A stretch of DNA of 64,000 nt, from contig SMSO01000032.1 of NCBI GenBank assembly GCA_004764695.1, forward strand, positions 4,260,983 through 4,324,982, read 5' to 3'. The notes below the pieces were generated by a model. The model saw only the letters and a program-made list of their open reading frames with translations. It ran no database searches and was not told the origin of the DNA. A program made the translations under genes and the position numbers. The stretch is from Schizochytrium sp. TIO01 (taxonomy: Eukaryota; Sar; Bigyra; Thraustochytrida; Thraustochytriidae). Shown here one piece after another: positions 32,246 to 42,891 of this stretch (position 1 is its first letter; each line of letters begins with the position of its first letter).

Positions 32246-33683
32246 GAATTTCGATATAACTCGATGAGCTCAGGTTTCTTACTTCTAGCTACTCTAATGA
32301 TGGAGACAAATTGTGGTTGCGGAAACCAATTCCGGTAATTCGGTTCCCATTGTAAATAGAAGAAGGTATGTTCCCATTTGGAAGTCCCTTCCTCGGCAAG
32401 GTTGGGGAAAGCAATAAAGATGAATATATAGTTTCAATTTTTAACGTGTATTGTTTCCGGTTTGATTTTATAATTTATCTTCGTTTACTTTTAAAAATTC
32501 TTTTTTTAAACGTTTTTTTAATATTTTTTAATATAATTAAACAAAAAAGATGAATGAAAACCAAAATGAAGGTGGCGATTATTGTCGAGAGACAGCAACA
32601 ACGCAAAAGTTAGTAAGTGGCACTCACCAAATAAAAATAAAAGAGAATTAACATCCTTTTTATGATTTGCCTTAACAGGAGAGGATAGAAATGGAAACGA
32701 GAAGAGATTGTAACTAGCGTAGAAACAATCCTAGCTATTTGAGCAGAAGAAGGACTCACCGGCACGAATCTGAGCGGCAGGTTGCAAAGATGCGGTGCAA
32801 CATTCATGCCAAAGGCCTGGCGGCCTGATCTTCTAAAACTAATCCGCGAGTTTTACAAAGCAGCGATTGGTCCCCGAAATTGGAGCTATTTTTAATTTCA
32901 TTCTATTTATTTTATTATACTTTATTTTTAAAGTGACATAATTTTTAATTCAATGACAATGCTTTTGAAATGTTTCTTGTATCTGATGAACTTTTTATGA
33001 TAATGGCTAAGAAGTAAAAATAAATATATATGTTCAGTTTTAGTTTTCCCTCCGAAGTTAGATACCCTAATTTTTTCAAAATAAGATCCAAAGGAGATAG
33101 TGCCGCGCCAGGTGCTTTGATTTTGTTGGCGTAGGACAACGTCAGTTGGCTTCTTTTAGTGATTGGTATCTCCATCTGATTAGGATCTTTAGTTTAGATT
33201 CATTTACCTCTTTCATTTTTTCACTCTGGATCTCCAGCCTCAAATGGGCATCGCCAACAATCTGATCGAAGAAACTCTTCCTTCGTTGGATCGCCCAGTA
33301 CCTTTGTAACCAAAATGTTGTCCTTTTTCTTTTTCTTTCCTTATTTATCGCGACATAAATACATTTTCTTTTAAAGCCTGATTTTTAAAAGACTAATTAA
33401 AAAAAAAAAAAAAAAACATTAAAAAAACAACATAAAATAATGAGAATGATGGCTTCGTTCCCAAGACGAAATGCGCGTCTTCACAAACACCCACCCACCC
33501 ACCCACTCGCTCTTTCACTTCACTTACTCATTCCTTTCGGACGTGTGGATGCGGCAGGCCACATTCAACAACCTTCTCTCAAGGCTCTTTTCCGCCCTGC
33601 CTCTGCATTCCCATGCCGTATAAGTAGACCTCCTCATCGCGTCTCCATCAGTCCTCCTCCTTGGAGCCCTTCCCTGAAAAGCT

Positions 33684-33685
33684 TT

Positions 33686-33721
<36 letters not shown>

Positions 33722-33722
33722 T
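33684..33722. repeat. (TTTC)n microsatellite
   Basis: About nine TTTC units within the repeat-dense region upstream of the large gene at 35 kb. Confidence 0.9.
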
Positions 33723-33979
33723 GTCTTCTCTTGATCTTTTCTTGACCTTCTTCTCTCTTCGATCGAGGCCTAGCCCTGCCTATCAGACCCCTAATCCCCT
33801 CTTGCGTTGCGGCAGACCCTCTCTAGCACTGCCGCAACCCAATCGCGACTCTCAGCAGACCCGCATCTCCTTCACCGCCATCTCAGCCGAAGCCGCCGCC
33901 GCCGCAGCAGCAAAAGCTCGAACGGAGCCAGCAGCAGCAGCAGCAGCCCACTCGGCTGGATTCGCACCAGCGAGGCAAC

Positions 33980-34019
33980 TTGCTTGCTTGCCTGCCTGCC
34001 TGCCTGCCTGCCTGCCTGC
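33980..34019. repeat. (TGCC)n microsatellite
   Basis: TTGC units passing into seven TGCC units, part of a GC-rich island just upstream of the large TIR-like gene. Confidence 0.9.
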
Positions 34020-34055
34020 TGCCGCAGCGAGAGCAGCAGCGAGACGGTTCCCGCG

Positions 34056-34097
34056 TTGACTTTGACTTTGACTTTGAATTTGAATTTGAATTTGAAA
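34056..34097. repeat. TTTGAC/TTTGAA hexamer array
   Basis: Three TTTGAC units run into four TTTGAA units. The unit resembles the TTTTGAC array upstream of the VKOR gene. Confidence 0.8.
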
Positions 34098-34325
34098 ATC
34101 GAGGAAATTTGAATTCGCTGGAATTGGACGGATTGGCTTAGATCGTGTTGGGCTTCGACTGATAGTAGATTGGTCCGGGCAGGCCTGGCTTGGCTTGGCT
34201 TGGCTCGACGTATAAGAGCTCCGCGTCGTCCTTGATTCGCCTGGATTGCGAGTGGGAGGACGAGAGCTCCGCTTATTTATTGTTTGCGCTGTTGTGGTGC
34301 TGGTGCTGCTAAGGAAGAGATATAT

Positions 34326-34446
34326 AGATAGATAGATAGATAGTTACCAAGCAATTGATAAATTAGACGGAAGTCAGACAGTTAGTTCGTCAGTCAGTCA
34401 GTCAGTCAGTCAGTCAGTCAGTCAGACAGACAGACAGATAGATAGA
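34326..34446. repeat. GATA, CAGT and CAGA microsatellite cluster
   Basis: (GATA)n at 34326-34343, then (CAGT)n with eight or more units from 34391, passing through CAGA into GATA units by 34446. Three tetranucleotide arrays within 120 bp. Confidence 0.85.
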
Positions 34447-35043
34447 TCGGCAGGTAGTTGCTGTGAGGAAAGCTGAGGTCAAACCCACGCGGAGCAGGTG
34501 CATCGAGAGAGGAGTAGTCGCGAAGGAGCAGCGTCGAGTCGAGACACATTCATCTCTCCTCTCCTTTCCTATTCCGCTTCCTCCCGTTGGATTGTTTTTG
34601 TTTGTTTCCTGCGGCTGTTCTCTTCTTCGCGTGCGACACTGCGTCTTGTAATTGGGTGGCCCCACGCTCGTTTTCTCTTTCTCTGTGTTTGTTTGTTTGT
34701 TTTTTTGTTTGTCTGTATGATACTCTTTATCTTTGACAATCAATAGCATTAGATAAATACGTACCTGTTTGTACAATTCAGAAAGAGAGGGAAAAAGCGG
34801 AGGCACAAAGAATTAGTTGTTAGACGATTGAATAGGGGATTCGAGGAGGCGAGAGAAACGAGGTCAGAGGACCCAACAAACAAGCATAACGCAGGCGTCG
34901 TTTCCGAGGCAAAGTCGGTCCGCGAAGCGCGAGGCGTCGTTGCGGCGGGCTTGGTAGCTCGCTGCAGGCCCTGAGCAGAGAAACTGGCGCCGCGAGGCTC
35001 CGTTCGTGCGGGCGGGCGCGGCCTCGAGGCAGAGCCGCGGCCC

Positions 35044-38000
35044 TTGGCGCCCTTCGCCTTCGCTGCCTCGACATTGACATCGTCGTCGTCGCCGTTGGAG
35101 ACAGCAAAATTGACAGCAAGAGCGCCAGAATTGGACGCGAACCCCTTTGCTCCGGCAGAGGCTCGGGAAAAAGATAGCGATTTCGAAGGCGAATTTGAAG
35201 ACAGATTTGAGGCGATTCACAGAGGCCAGAGGCTGGGACAGCTCCCACAAATCTCTTCCCCCTCGTCAGCGTCATTGTCATCGGCATCTACGCAACCTCA
35301 CTCCAGATCATCATCTCCATCTATCTCTTCGGGACTTCCTCATTCATATTCACACTTGCAATCGCATCTTTCACAAAACCTCTGCGACTTGCAGCCTCAA
35401 TACTCACAACCTCAGTTCTCCTCGAGTGTAGCCTTCTCAGGAGGCAACAACGCAACAGGACCTCGCGGAAGAGGTATCACAGCCAGCCGTCAGAGTGCTT
35501 TAGAAAACCGTCACTTTAGACAAGACGGCTCTGGCTTTGGTCTTGGCTTTGGCCTCGGTTTCGGATCTAGCGGATCTTACCTTGGTGCTCAGGCAGCTCT
35601 CCCATACTCCAAGGATAACGGCTTTGAGGAGGCCAACCCTGCGCAGGACGAGCTCGCAGGTCGCCTTGGAAGGTCCTGGCGAGAGTTTGGTCTTAGTGAC
35701 AAATCCAAAAGGCACTTGCTTCAAATGACGAACGGGTCAACGCATGGTATGCTTCACAGCCAAAGGCAGCACAACCACAACAACAACAACAACGATGGTA
35801 CTGGCAACCCACAGCACCAGCGAAGAGACCATATGATGACTGAAGGCCATCATATTCGGCAACAACAACATGGCGTAAACTCGGGCTCCATCGGGCAGAG
35901 ACAACAACCACCACCTCCGCCACCACCGACGATGGCACACCCTTCGAGCTTGGAAGCCAGTCACATGACCACAATGTTAGGTCGTGACAACTACACAGGA
36001 CACCTCGATCCATCCCACAGTGCAAGCAGTAACAGCAGCAGCAGCAGTAGCAATGTCATGGTTCCTTCGCCACCGGTCACATCTGGTGTTCCAGGGTCTG
36101 CTTCTTCAACAACCTCCACATCTTCAGGAGGAAAGCGAAAAAGCAACAACAGTGCGGCTCTAGCAACTCTCAGCTCTTTAGCGAGCATTGCAGGTGATAA
36201 TGATGAATCCTCACCGACAGGGCGAAAAAAGCCTCGTCGCCAGGCTCAAACAGAGAGCAAAGGTATGTCCCTAGATCAGCACATCGTTTTCTATGATTTA
36301 ATTGCTAAAGAGCTGACCATGAACCGCCGGGCAGAGCGTGACTGGGGAAAACTTTATCACGAAGGTGGCCAGAACTTTCGCAGCTGGTGGTTTGAAGCAT
36401 TCCCTAGTGTGAGTCTCTATAAGCAAAAGGGCAAGCTGCTGTTTGGTGAGCGTCGAGGTCGTGTCCAGCTTGGGTTCTGGAAATCACTTGTTAAGCGAAA
36501 GGATATGGCACGACCTTCCGAAAGTCTTGTTGATATTGTCGCTAGCGAACTTGAGAAAAAAGCTAATGCCTTTCCAGTACCAAATGATGATAGCTCTGTC
36601 CCTCCTCACATGGCACGTTCAGAGCCTGGGATCAACCCGTGGTCTTTCAATGTTGAAGCAGCCTTCCTTACTGACCGTCTTATCCGTGGTGAGAAGGGAC
36701 CTGGATCTATTCTTGATTGGCCAGAGACACCGCGAAGGGCAGTGCTTAGCAAAATCCTCAAGCTCCACCGCAGCTACGGGGATGGCTTCGAAGGTGTCTC
36801 AAAACATTTCAACCACCTTATTGTTCAAGCTGAAGTAGAACTTGCCGTTCTCAGTATTTGCGATTGCAGGTCTTGTAAAGCATGGGAGGTTGGCGCAGCT
36901 CGTGGCCGCGCACCGGAGCTGAGACTTTTGTGGAGCCGTCGTCGTGCGGCTCTAGTTCGCTCTGTTCTTGAACTTCATAAACGCTTCCCTGATGATGAAG
37001 TCAAAGTAGCAATTCTTGCACGGCAACAGCATATTGAGTTTGAGCCTTGGCGTGACGATACTATTATTGCTCTCCTTAAGGCCTCACACAGTCACACGAC
37101 CTGCAATGTATGCTTAGCGTCAAGTGCCGCTGGCATTGCGCCGCTTCTTACATCTGTAGCTGGAACCAACATGCTTGGGCATGACATACATGCTTCTGAG
37201 CACCTAATGTCATCTTCACATGGCGAAGTGTCTCGTTTGGGTGAGGATAACCATTCTACGAATCAGTTGCAGCAGCATATGCCCATGGAAACCTCACTCC
37301 ACGCGCCAATGAGAGCCACTCCACACAACAATCACCAGCGTCATACTATGGGAGATCAGCAACAACACCAGCAATACTATCACCACCATCAGCAACACCA
37401 TTTAATGAACCAGACACACATGCACGCTGAAAACAACTCACCAAGCTACCACTCGCGGGAGCTCCAAGACACATATATTTCTCTTGTCACCCAAAATGGA
37501 GAGAACAACATCCAGATCCTTGTTTCTCAGGATCCGGCTTCTGGCGGCACTAGTGCTCTTCGTCTTCGCTACGGGTCTCGAGTAGCATTTCGATACAATC
37601 AAAAACTTGTAGAACAACAGTGGTCTGGATCTTCTATTGTGGCCAATTTTGACCCACAAGTAACTTTTCCTGAACCTGATCGAATTCTCGTGAGTATTGA
37701 TGGTGTTCCCAAAATGCACATTGTCTTTGACGGGGTGAAAACTCCCCAACTTGGAGCCAACAACGAGCACGTATCCTTTGTAGGCCTCTTTGGATACCCG
37801 CACGGTATGATGCGTGAGTTGCGCGCTGTCCTATATTCTACGATGGACGCTCAACAGGTACTCGGGGCCCAAATGGCTGAAGGACGTGCTCTTTTAGCCC
37901 GCTCTATTCCTTTGCACTTAGACCAGGGAACGCATGTACATTTGCGTTGGATATCAGTCCTTGAAGAGCAGCAGCTCGTTCCCGTGAACAGAGATGCTGC

Positions 38001-38676
38001 CCTCGTGGCAGGATCTCCAGATGCCTCTGTAGCATTATTCCCATTTTCTACACCAAATATGCCGTTGCATGGACCCAATCGTATTACCCTGCAAGTGTAC
38101 CACGGGCGCGGGCAGGACTCAGACACGTTGGAAATTGTGATCGACCCAACTATGGGCAAGCCCTTTGGATTTATCAATACAAGAATGACTCTTTTGCCTC
38201 CTCGCAACCCCCACATTGTCATTGGATGTCTCCCGGAGCACGATGTCTGGGCAAAGAGCGTCGAGTACAACCTGCGAATGGCATATGGTTATGATGTGAG
38301 CTCCCGTGGTGCAAGTCGTAATCGCCTTCTTGGTGTCTCGGAAGATATCCATAACGCTTGCATTTTTATCTGCTTAGCACCTGTTGTTGGCACTGCATCA
38401 CAGCTCTTTGGATTTCATGAGCATGAGATGAGATACATTTGCAACGCATTTGAGCAAAATTCGGCTTTGGTTATTATGCTTCATAGTCACCTTGACCTTG
38501 AGCGGGAGCTTTCCAGTCCAGAATTTAGCTTCCCTTCTCTACGCCGTGCTCCGGCATTTGCATGCCATATCGATACCATTAACAATGCCGTGTCTGAAGC
38601 TCATGCCTACATTCAACGCAGTCTTCTTAACGCACACGAGCACGGCCCGCGTCTCGAATTCTCCTCTGAAAACTAA
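35044..38676 (+). CDS. Large unrecognised protein with a TIR-like C-terminal domain; start unresolved
   Basis: The frame is open from 34975 to TAA at 38674-38676. The first start-like codon (35044) is TTG and the first in-frame ATG is at 35725, so the protein has 983 residues if it starts there, or about 1,200 if an upstream exon supplies the start. The N-terminal third is low-complexity (Ser, Gln, Asn, His runs). From about residue 418 (numbered from 35044) a folded part begins: DQHIVFYDLIAKEL, aromatic RSWWFEAFPSVSLY, then a helical region with cysteine pairs CDCRSC and CNVC. A His/Gln-rich linker leads to a beta-rich region (about 810-1050). Residues about 1056-1145 (HIVIGCLPEHD, VSEDIHNACIFICLAP, HEHEMRYICNAF, ALVIML) have the strand-helix order of a TIR or SEFIR domain. 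A signalling role is an inference from fold pattern only. Confidence 0.75.
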   Translation: MAPFAFAASTLTSSSSPLETAKLTARAPELDANPFAPAEAREKDSDFEGEFEDRFEAIHRGQRLGQLPQISSPSSASLSSASTQPHSRSSSPSISSGLPHSYSHLQSHLSQNLCDLQPQYSQPQFSSSVAFSGGNNATGPRGRGITASRQSALENRHFRQDGSGFGLGFGLGFGSSGSYLGAQAALPYSKDNGFEEANPAQDELAGRLGRSWREFGLSDKSKRHLLQMTNGSTHGMLHSQRQHNHNNNNNDGTGNPQHQRRDHMMTEGHHIRQQQHGVNSGSIGQRQQPPPPPPPTMAHPSSLEASHMTTMLGRDNYTGHLDPSHSASSNSSSSSSNVMVPSPPVTSGVPGSASSTTSTSSGGKRKSNNSAALATLSSLASIAGDNDESSPTGRKKPRRQAQTESKGMSLDQHIVFYDLIAKELTMNRRAERDWGKLYHEGGQNFRSWWFEAFPSVSLYKQKGKLLFGERRGRVQLGFWKSLVKRKDMARPSESLVDIVASELEKKANAFPVPNDDSSVPPHMARSEPGINPWSFNVEAAFLTDRLIRGEKGPGSILDWPETPRRAVLSKILKLHRSYGDGFEGVSKHFNHLIVQAEVELAVLSICDCRSCKAWEVGAARGRAPELRLLWSRRRAALVRSVLELHKRFPDDEVKVAILARQQHIEFEPWRDDTIIALLKASHSHTTCNVCLASSAAGIAPLLTSVAGTNMLGHDIHASEHLMSSSHGEVSRLGEDNHSTNQLQQHMPMETSLHAPMRATPHNNHQRHTMGDQQQHQQYYHHHQQHHLMNQTHMHAENNSPSYHSRELQDTYISLVTQNGENNIQILVSQDPASGGTSALRLRYGSRVAFRYNQKLVEQQWSGSSIVANFDPQVTFPEPDRILVSIDGVPKMHIVFDGVKTPQLGANNEHVSFVGLFGYPHGMMRELRAVLYSTMDAQQVLGAQMAEGRALLARSIPLHLDQGTHVHLRWISVLEEQQLVPVNRDAALVAGSPDASVALFPFSTPNMPLHGPNRITLQVYHGRGQDSDTLEIVIDPTMGKPFGFINTRMTLLPPRNPHIVIGCLPEHDVWAKSVEYNLRMAYGYDVSSRGASRNRLLGVSEDIHNACIFICLAPVVGTASQLFGFHEHEMRYICNAFEQNSALVIMLHSHLDLERELSSPEFSFPSLRRAPAFACHIDTINNAVSEAHAYIQRSLLNAHEHGPRLEFSSEN

Positions 38677-40524
38677 ATGGCCACTGATGATGGTTCATTT
38701 TTTTTGTGCTTGGATATCCTCGTTTTAGCACAGCGATATACATTGGTATTTTATACGTGGGCTCCCCACCCTTTTTTTAATTTAGCCTCGAGTGGCTCTT
38801 CATTTGACAAGACAACAACATCAGCTAGTCTACTTCTCTTCCCTTTATTATTATTATTATGTGTCGAAGCCAGCAAAGCACACATGGCACACCGCAACAA
38901 ACATCAACACGAAACTCCTACGTCCACTTTTACGACACATCATAACAATGCGTCGGACGTAATCTGAGAGCTGGACCTCCTTTTCAACAAGTTTATTTAC
39001 TTATCTTCAACCAAAATCCTCAAATAGAAACCCAAAAAACACTCCACGCCCAAATGATGCTAGCTGACTAGCCTTTTGCTAGTTAACTTTTTCTTTTAAA
39101 ATCACGTGCGAGACCCCTGCGAAATTTATTTCTGCGTAGAAAGTAGAGGGAGACGGCAATGGGGTTGCCACACCTATTTTCGCGCATTTTTACGCTCACC
39201 CTTATTGCTTTCCTCCTTCAAGAGAACCTGAACTAAGGCGTGGGCATGCATTTGATAACAACAATTGCTAGCTTTATAACTCTTTTATTTTTTCCTTACT
39301 TCGAAGTCGCCTGATTCTTTTTGCAATTATTTTGTTATCATGGTATCGGTTTTTAATTTTTTTTCGATTTTCATTATTGGGAAATTATTCATCAGAGCCA
39401 TGAGTGATTGCTTCAAAGAAACAGCTTATTTTTTTCAAGCTCACATGAATGATGGCATCTATTGTTCCACACATTTCTTCAATCCCCTGTAAACCAATAA
39501 TAAAATTTGCTATTCCTTGAACAGTTCATGTGCGCAACTAGAAAGTATATGTATATATACATTAAACTTAGGGTGCTTGTAAGTTCCCTGGATTCATGTT
39601 TTGAACAAAATGATAATCTCTTAGTGAGGTTTTCCCCTCTCGGTATGCATTATATTCGCCCCAACACGAGCCGCTCTTTCCTCCATACAAAACCAACCAT
39701 AGTACGGTATTTACCACCTCAACTACTAGAAAAGCTATAGATGAGCGCTAGTATGATCGCTTAGGAGAAACTAACCTCATCGATAAGTCAAGAATATAAT
39801 TTCAATTATTCACTTGTATTGCCTAAAGTCTATTTTAACGAAGCGTACTATACTATCATGTATAGTTGACAGTCATCATAGTGTTACATATTCTATAGGT
39901 CTACCCATATAAGTAATATTAAACCTTCGAAGAGAGAAGATCACTTAAAGAACAGGAATGGGCGAAGGGAGAGACCAAAGCGAGCGAGGCTTGTCTCAGC
40001 TTTCAGGCAGGCGTCGCCAAATCCGATTGTGCGGCCTGTGCCGGTAGCCCTCGTTTGCGTGGCCTGTGGCAGTGACTCAGGGAAGTTCTGAAGCACCCCG
40101 CGTGTGACGCAAGTACGCCCTGCGCAGATACGTGGGAGATCAGTAGCACCAGCCCTTCATCGGCGCTCTCTTGAGCGATTTTGACAGATTGGACAGAGTC
40201 TCAGCAAGACCAAGCGAGCTTGAGCTCATCAAACGTCGTTCCTCGCGTCTTATTGAAGACCTGAGCAGTTGTGCTAGGGTCAGTTCGTGTTCACGCGTGT
40301 CTAAGCTAGCTGGCGTCAGCTGCAGACTTGAACCTTGAATCCCGGACCTGAAACATATCACCCTTTCTCGAGTGTTCAACTGTTCCTGTTGGCGCTACGG
40401 ATTTTTTGATTTTTTAGAACCAATCTTTCTATTCCTAGAGGAATTCTTGAGGAGGCGATCTCTCATTCGTAAAATCTTTCCTAAAAGAACTGGCAGTAGC
40501 TTAAAATCAAACTAGAAAGTGAAC
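38677..40524. other. Intergenic region, nothing specific
   Basis: AT-rich between two rightward genes. It holds a short (TTA)n near 38850 and no gene-like frame. The frame at 40140-40379 (minus) has no recognisable motif and lies in the likely Sm D3 promoter. Confidence 0.5.
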
Positions 40525-40875
40525 ATGTCGGCAGATCAGAAGCTTTCAGTACCTATTAGACTTCTCCTTGAGGGAATTGGCCACACAGTCACGGTGGAAA
40601 TGAAGAACGGAGAGTCATACCGTGGGCAACTTATGGAGGCAGAAACGACAATGAACATCCAGCTCACTGGAGCAATGCACACAGCTCGCAATGGCCAGAA
40701 AAGGAAACTGGAGCACGCTTACTTGCGAGGAACAAACGTGAAATACATCGTGCTGCCCTCATTTCTCCAGGAGGCACCTATCTTCAAATCCGTAAACACT
40801 ATGAAAGCAAAACATGACCGCGAACAGGCAGTCAAGGATAAGCGGAAGCAACAGTCCCGCCCCAAACGCAACTAA
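40525..40875 (+). CDS. SNRPD3: Small nuclear ribonucleoprotein Sm D3
   Basis: The start is the ATG at 40525 (MSADQKLSVP); two codons upstream the frame starts only with GTG. TAA is at 40873-40875, giving 116 residues. Sm motif 1 is seen as VPIRLLLEGIGHTVTVEMKNGESYRGQLMEAETTMN and Sm motif 2 as LEHAYLRGTNVKYIVLP, followed by the D3-specific QEAPIFKS (LKNAPMLKS in human). Sm D3 is one of seven proteins forming the ring around U1, U2, U4 and U5 snRNAs in the spliceosome. The tail is Lys/Arg/Gln-rich without the Arg-Gly repeats of animal Sm D3, closer to the yeast form, so the arginine-methylation signal of animals seems absent. Single exon; identification is firm. Confidence 0.95.
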   Translation: MSADQKLSVPIRLLLEGIGHTVTVEMKNGESYRGQLMEAETTMNIQLTGAMHTARNGQKRKLEHAYLRGTNVKYIVLPSFLQEAPIFKSVNTMKAKHDREQAVKDKRKQQSRPKRN

Positions 40876-42886
40876 TATACAGCTTAGCTTTTAAACGACC
40901 ACAAAACGTCTATTTGTATTTGTTTTCTTACTTCTGGCATGCCCTATTTTCTTATATTGTTTTTTGTTTCCTGAGATGATGATACTTGGTGTTTTCCCTT
41001 TTACGTTCGAACACTGAGTATTGCATGGTCTATCTGTTGAAAATTATATGTTGCTTTCCCCTTTATTTCTGCTGTTCTTGTGTTCGCGCCCAGAAAGCCT
41101 GCAACTTCATTTTCAAGTATCCTTACTCGAAAACTTGTTTCTGCATTATTCTTGTTATACTGGAGAAAGTTAGTTATAGTGCACAACCTCTGCAGGAATA
41201 TATCACATATCCTATTAAACTGTGTCATAACATTTGAGTTGGTATTTCTCGCTTTTCCTTATCGAGAAATAGCACTTGACTCGTGTATATTCTGGAATGT
41301 TCAATACACTAATTACTTTCTGAACCTGAAAACATCAGATTAAACCGTCATGAACCTCAGCTTTGACCCTGTTATTAATGCATACTCAGCCAATCTACTC
41401 TAAAGTGCATACCGCAGTGGAATTAGCTAATGAGGTTTGTCAGAAAAAATAATAATAGAAAACACTACTATCTTCGTGCATTGTACCTCTCAATTTGTTA
41501 TACAACCTAACCAGACGCCGAGCATTTGGCTTGCTGTTTATTTGAGTATCAATACCTCGTTAGCCAATCCCCCTTATTTACACTACCTATGGTCAAATAT
41601 TTGCTTCAAGCAAAGATGTCATCATTTCTTCACACATATAAGGCAAAAAGCTCTGCTACACTTTTATCGTGCAGAGCTCAACGAACAGAAGATCTTCGGT
41701 TTTTACAGTAAATTCTATGCTCTCAACAAGGTGCAGACAGACAGCATAGGTACTTCAAGTTGCTGTCTTGGCAACTGGTGATGTATACATGCACGTCCGC
41801 CCGTTTTGGGGAATAAATATTTTCTTGCAAAACCTCACCTAACTCCGGTCGAGTAGCTTTATTACCTTTAACTGTCCGACCGATACCCCATCAGGGGTTT
41901 TGATAGCCCCATTATCTCGCGACCTGGTGCAGTGTGGATTATGAGCTCTTCACACTGGGGGTTAAAATAGCTGTTTTGGGGACGAGGGCTGAAGGCGCCT
42001 CCTTCCTACTTGCAACGGGTGCCTGTCTCTGTTACCGTTACCGTTACGGTGCATAGTATACGAACTATAGGCGATGTCCACGGAAATTCTATCAGAGCAG
42101 TTATCCTAAAGTTAAACAAACCTTTATTTTAATTTTAAAATGGCGTTTATTATTATTGTATAGGCTATAATATATATGTTTTAATACAACAATTTAGAAA
42201 CATCATTTTCTCCATTTATTTGGTAATTGCGTATCCTTCCTTTTCTTAATCACTAGCTAGAGACACGCGGGACCGGAAAGAATGAACTGGTCCTGTCAAG
42301 TTGAGACCCTTGTGCCTCTTTTGATACTATGAATACATTCCTCAATCGTACTCGCCGGTATTGCCAATTCAATCAACAAGCAACTCGAAGTCCCAGTTCC
42401 AAGCGCAAACATCGGAAAGGTCGATTTGAAGTGTGCAGGAGACTGTGATCTGTCCTCAGGCTTTCTACTAAATTCAAGTTCTACTTACAAGGTTTTTCAG
42501 GAGTTACATACAGGAGGTGCTATTGCTGTATGGGGCTCCAAGAGGGAAAACACCCTCATTTTTTTTAATTTTGAGATTCATTTTTTGAAATAAACGCTGC
42601 CATGGTCTGGAGAAGAGGCATAATTAGCGATATAAGTGGGCCTTTCTTCTTCGAAGTACACCATAATTATTATGAAGAATATGAAAACTTCTATCTAAAT
42701 AGAGACATGTTGTGCACTACAGCCACTCCAGCACCTATTGACACATTCCAGCACATGCCAGCCCAATACCGTAAACAAATGAAATATCCTAACTCCTGAT
42801 TGTTACGAATGCAAGTATGATCTTATGTAGACTGTAGTTTTCTCAATGTATTAAAGGCTCTTGCATTTTTCTACTGCAGCGGTAAT
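40876..42886. other. Intergenic region left of the retrotransposon
   Basis: About 2 kb with no supportable gene. Frames of 60-115 codons (for example 41437-41781 and 42602-42799) lack motifs and are rich in random-looking composition. TTACCG triplets at 42034-42052 and a CCCCATCAGGGG hairpin at 41888-41899 are the only local structures noticed. Confidence 0.5.
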
Positions 42887-42891
42887 GCCTC
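42887..42891. repeat. Target-site duplication, left copy
   Basis: GCCTC directly left of the left LTR, matching GCCTC at 48490-48494 directly right of the right LTR. Confidence 0.8.

Larger units (their letters stand above)
18412..34974. other. AT-rich gene desert of about 16.5 kb
   Basis: No frame here supports a gene with confidence. Most of the sequence is strongly AT-rich (for example 18600-23400, 25000-31000 and 32260-33440), with many A/T runs and stop codons in all frames. Small GC-richer islands occur at about 23390-24040, 24700-25020, 31240-32260 and 33450-34320. Some contain exon-like pieces: a possible exon ending READVE before GTAAGA near 23881 on the minus strand, a seven-codon starter exon at 28750-28770, and an acidic 24-codon frame at 32171-32245. 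No transposon-coding frame, rRNA or tRNA could be identified. It could be heterochromatin, a centromere-type low-GC region, or decayed genic DNA. Confidence 0.55.
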
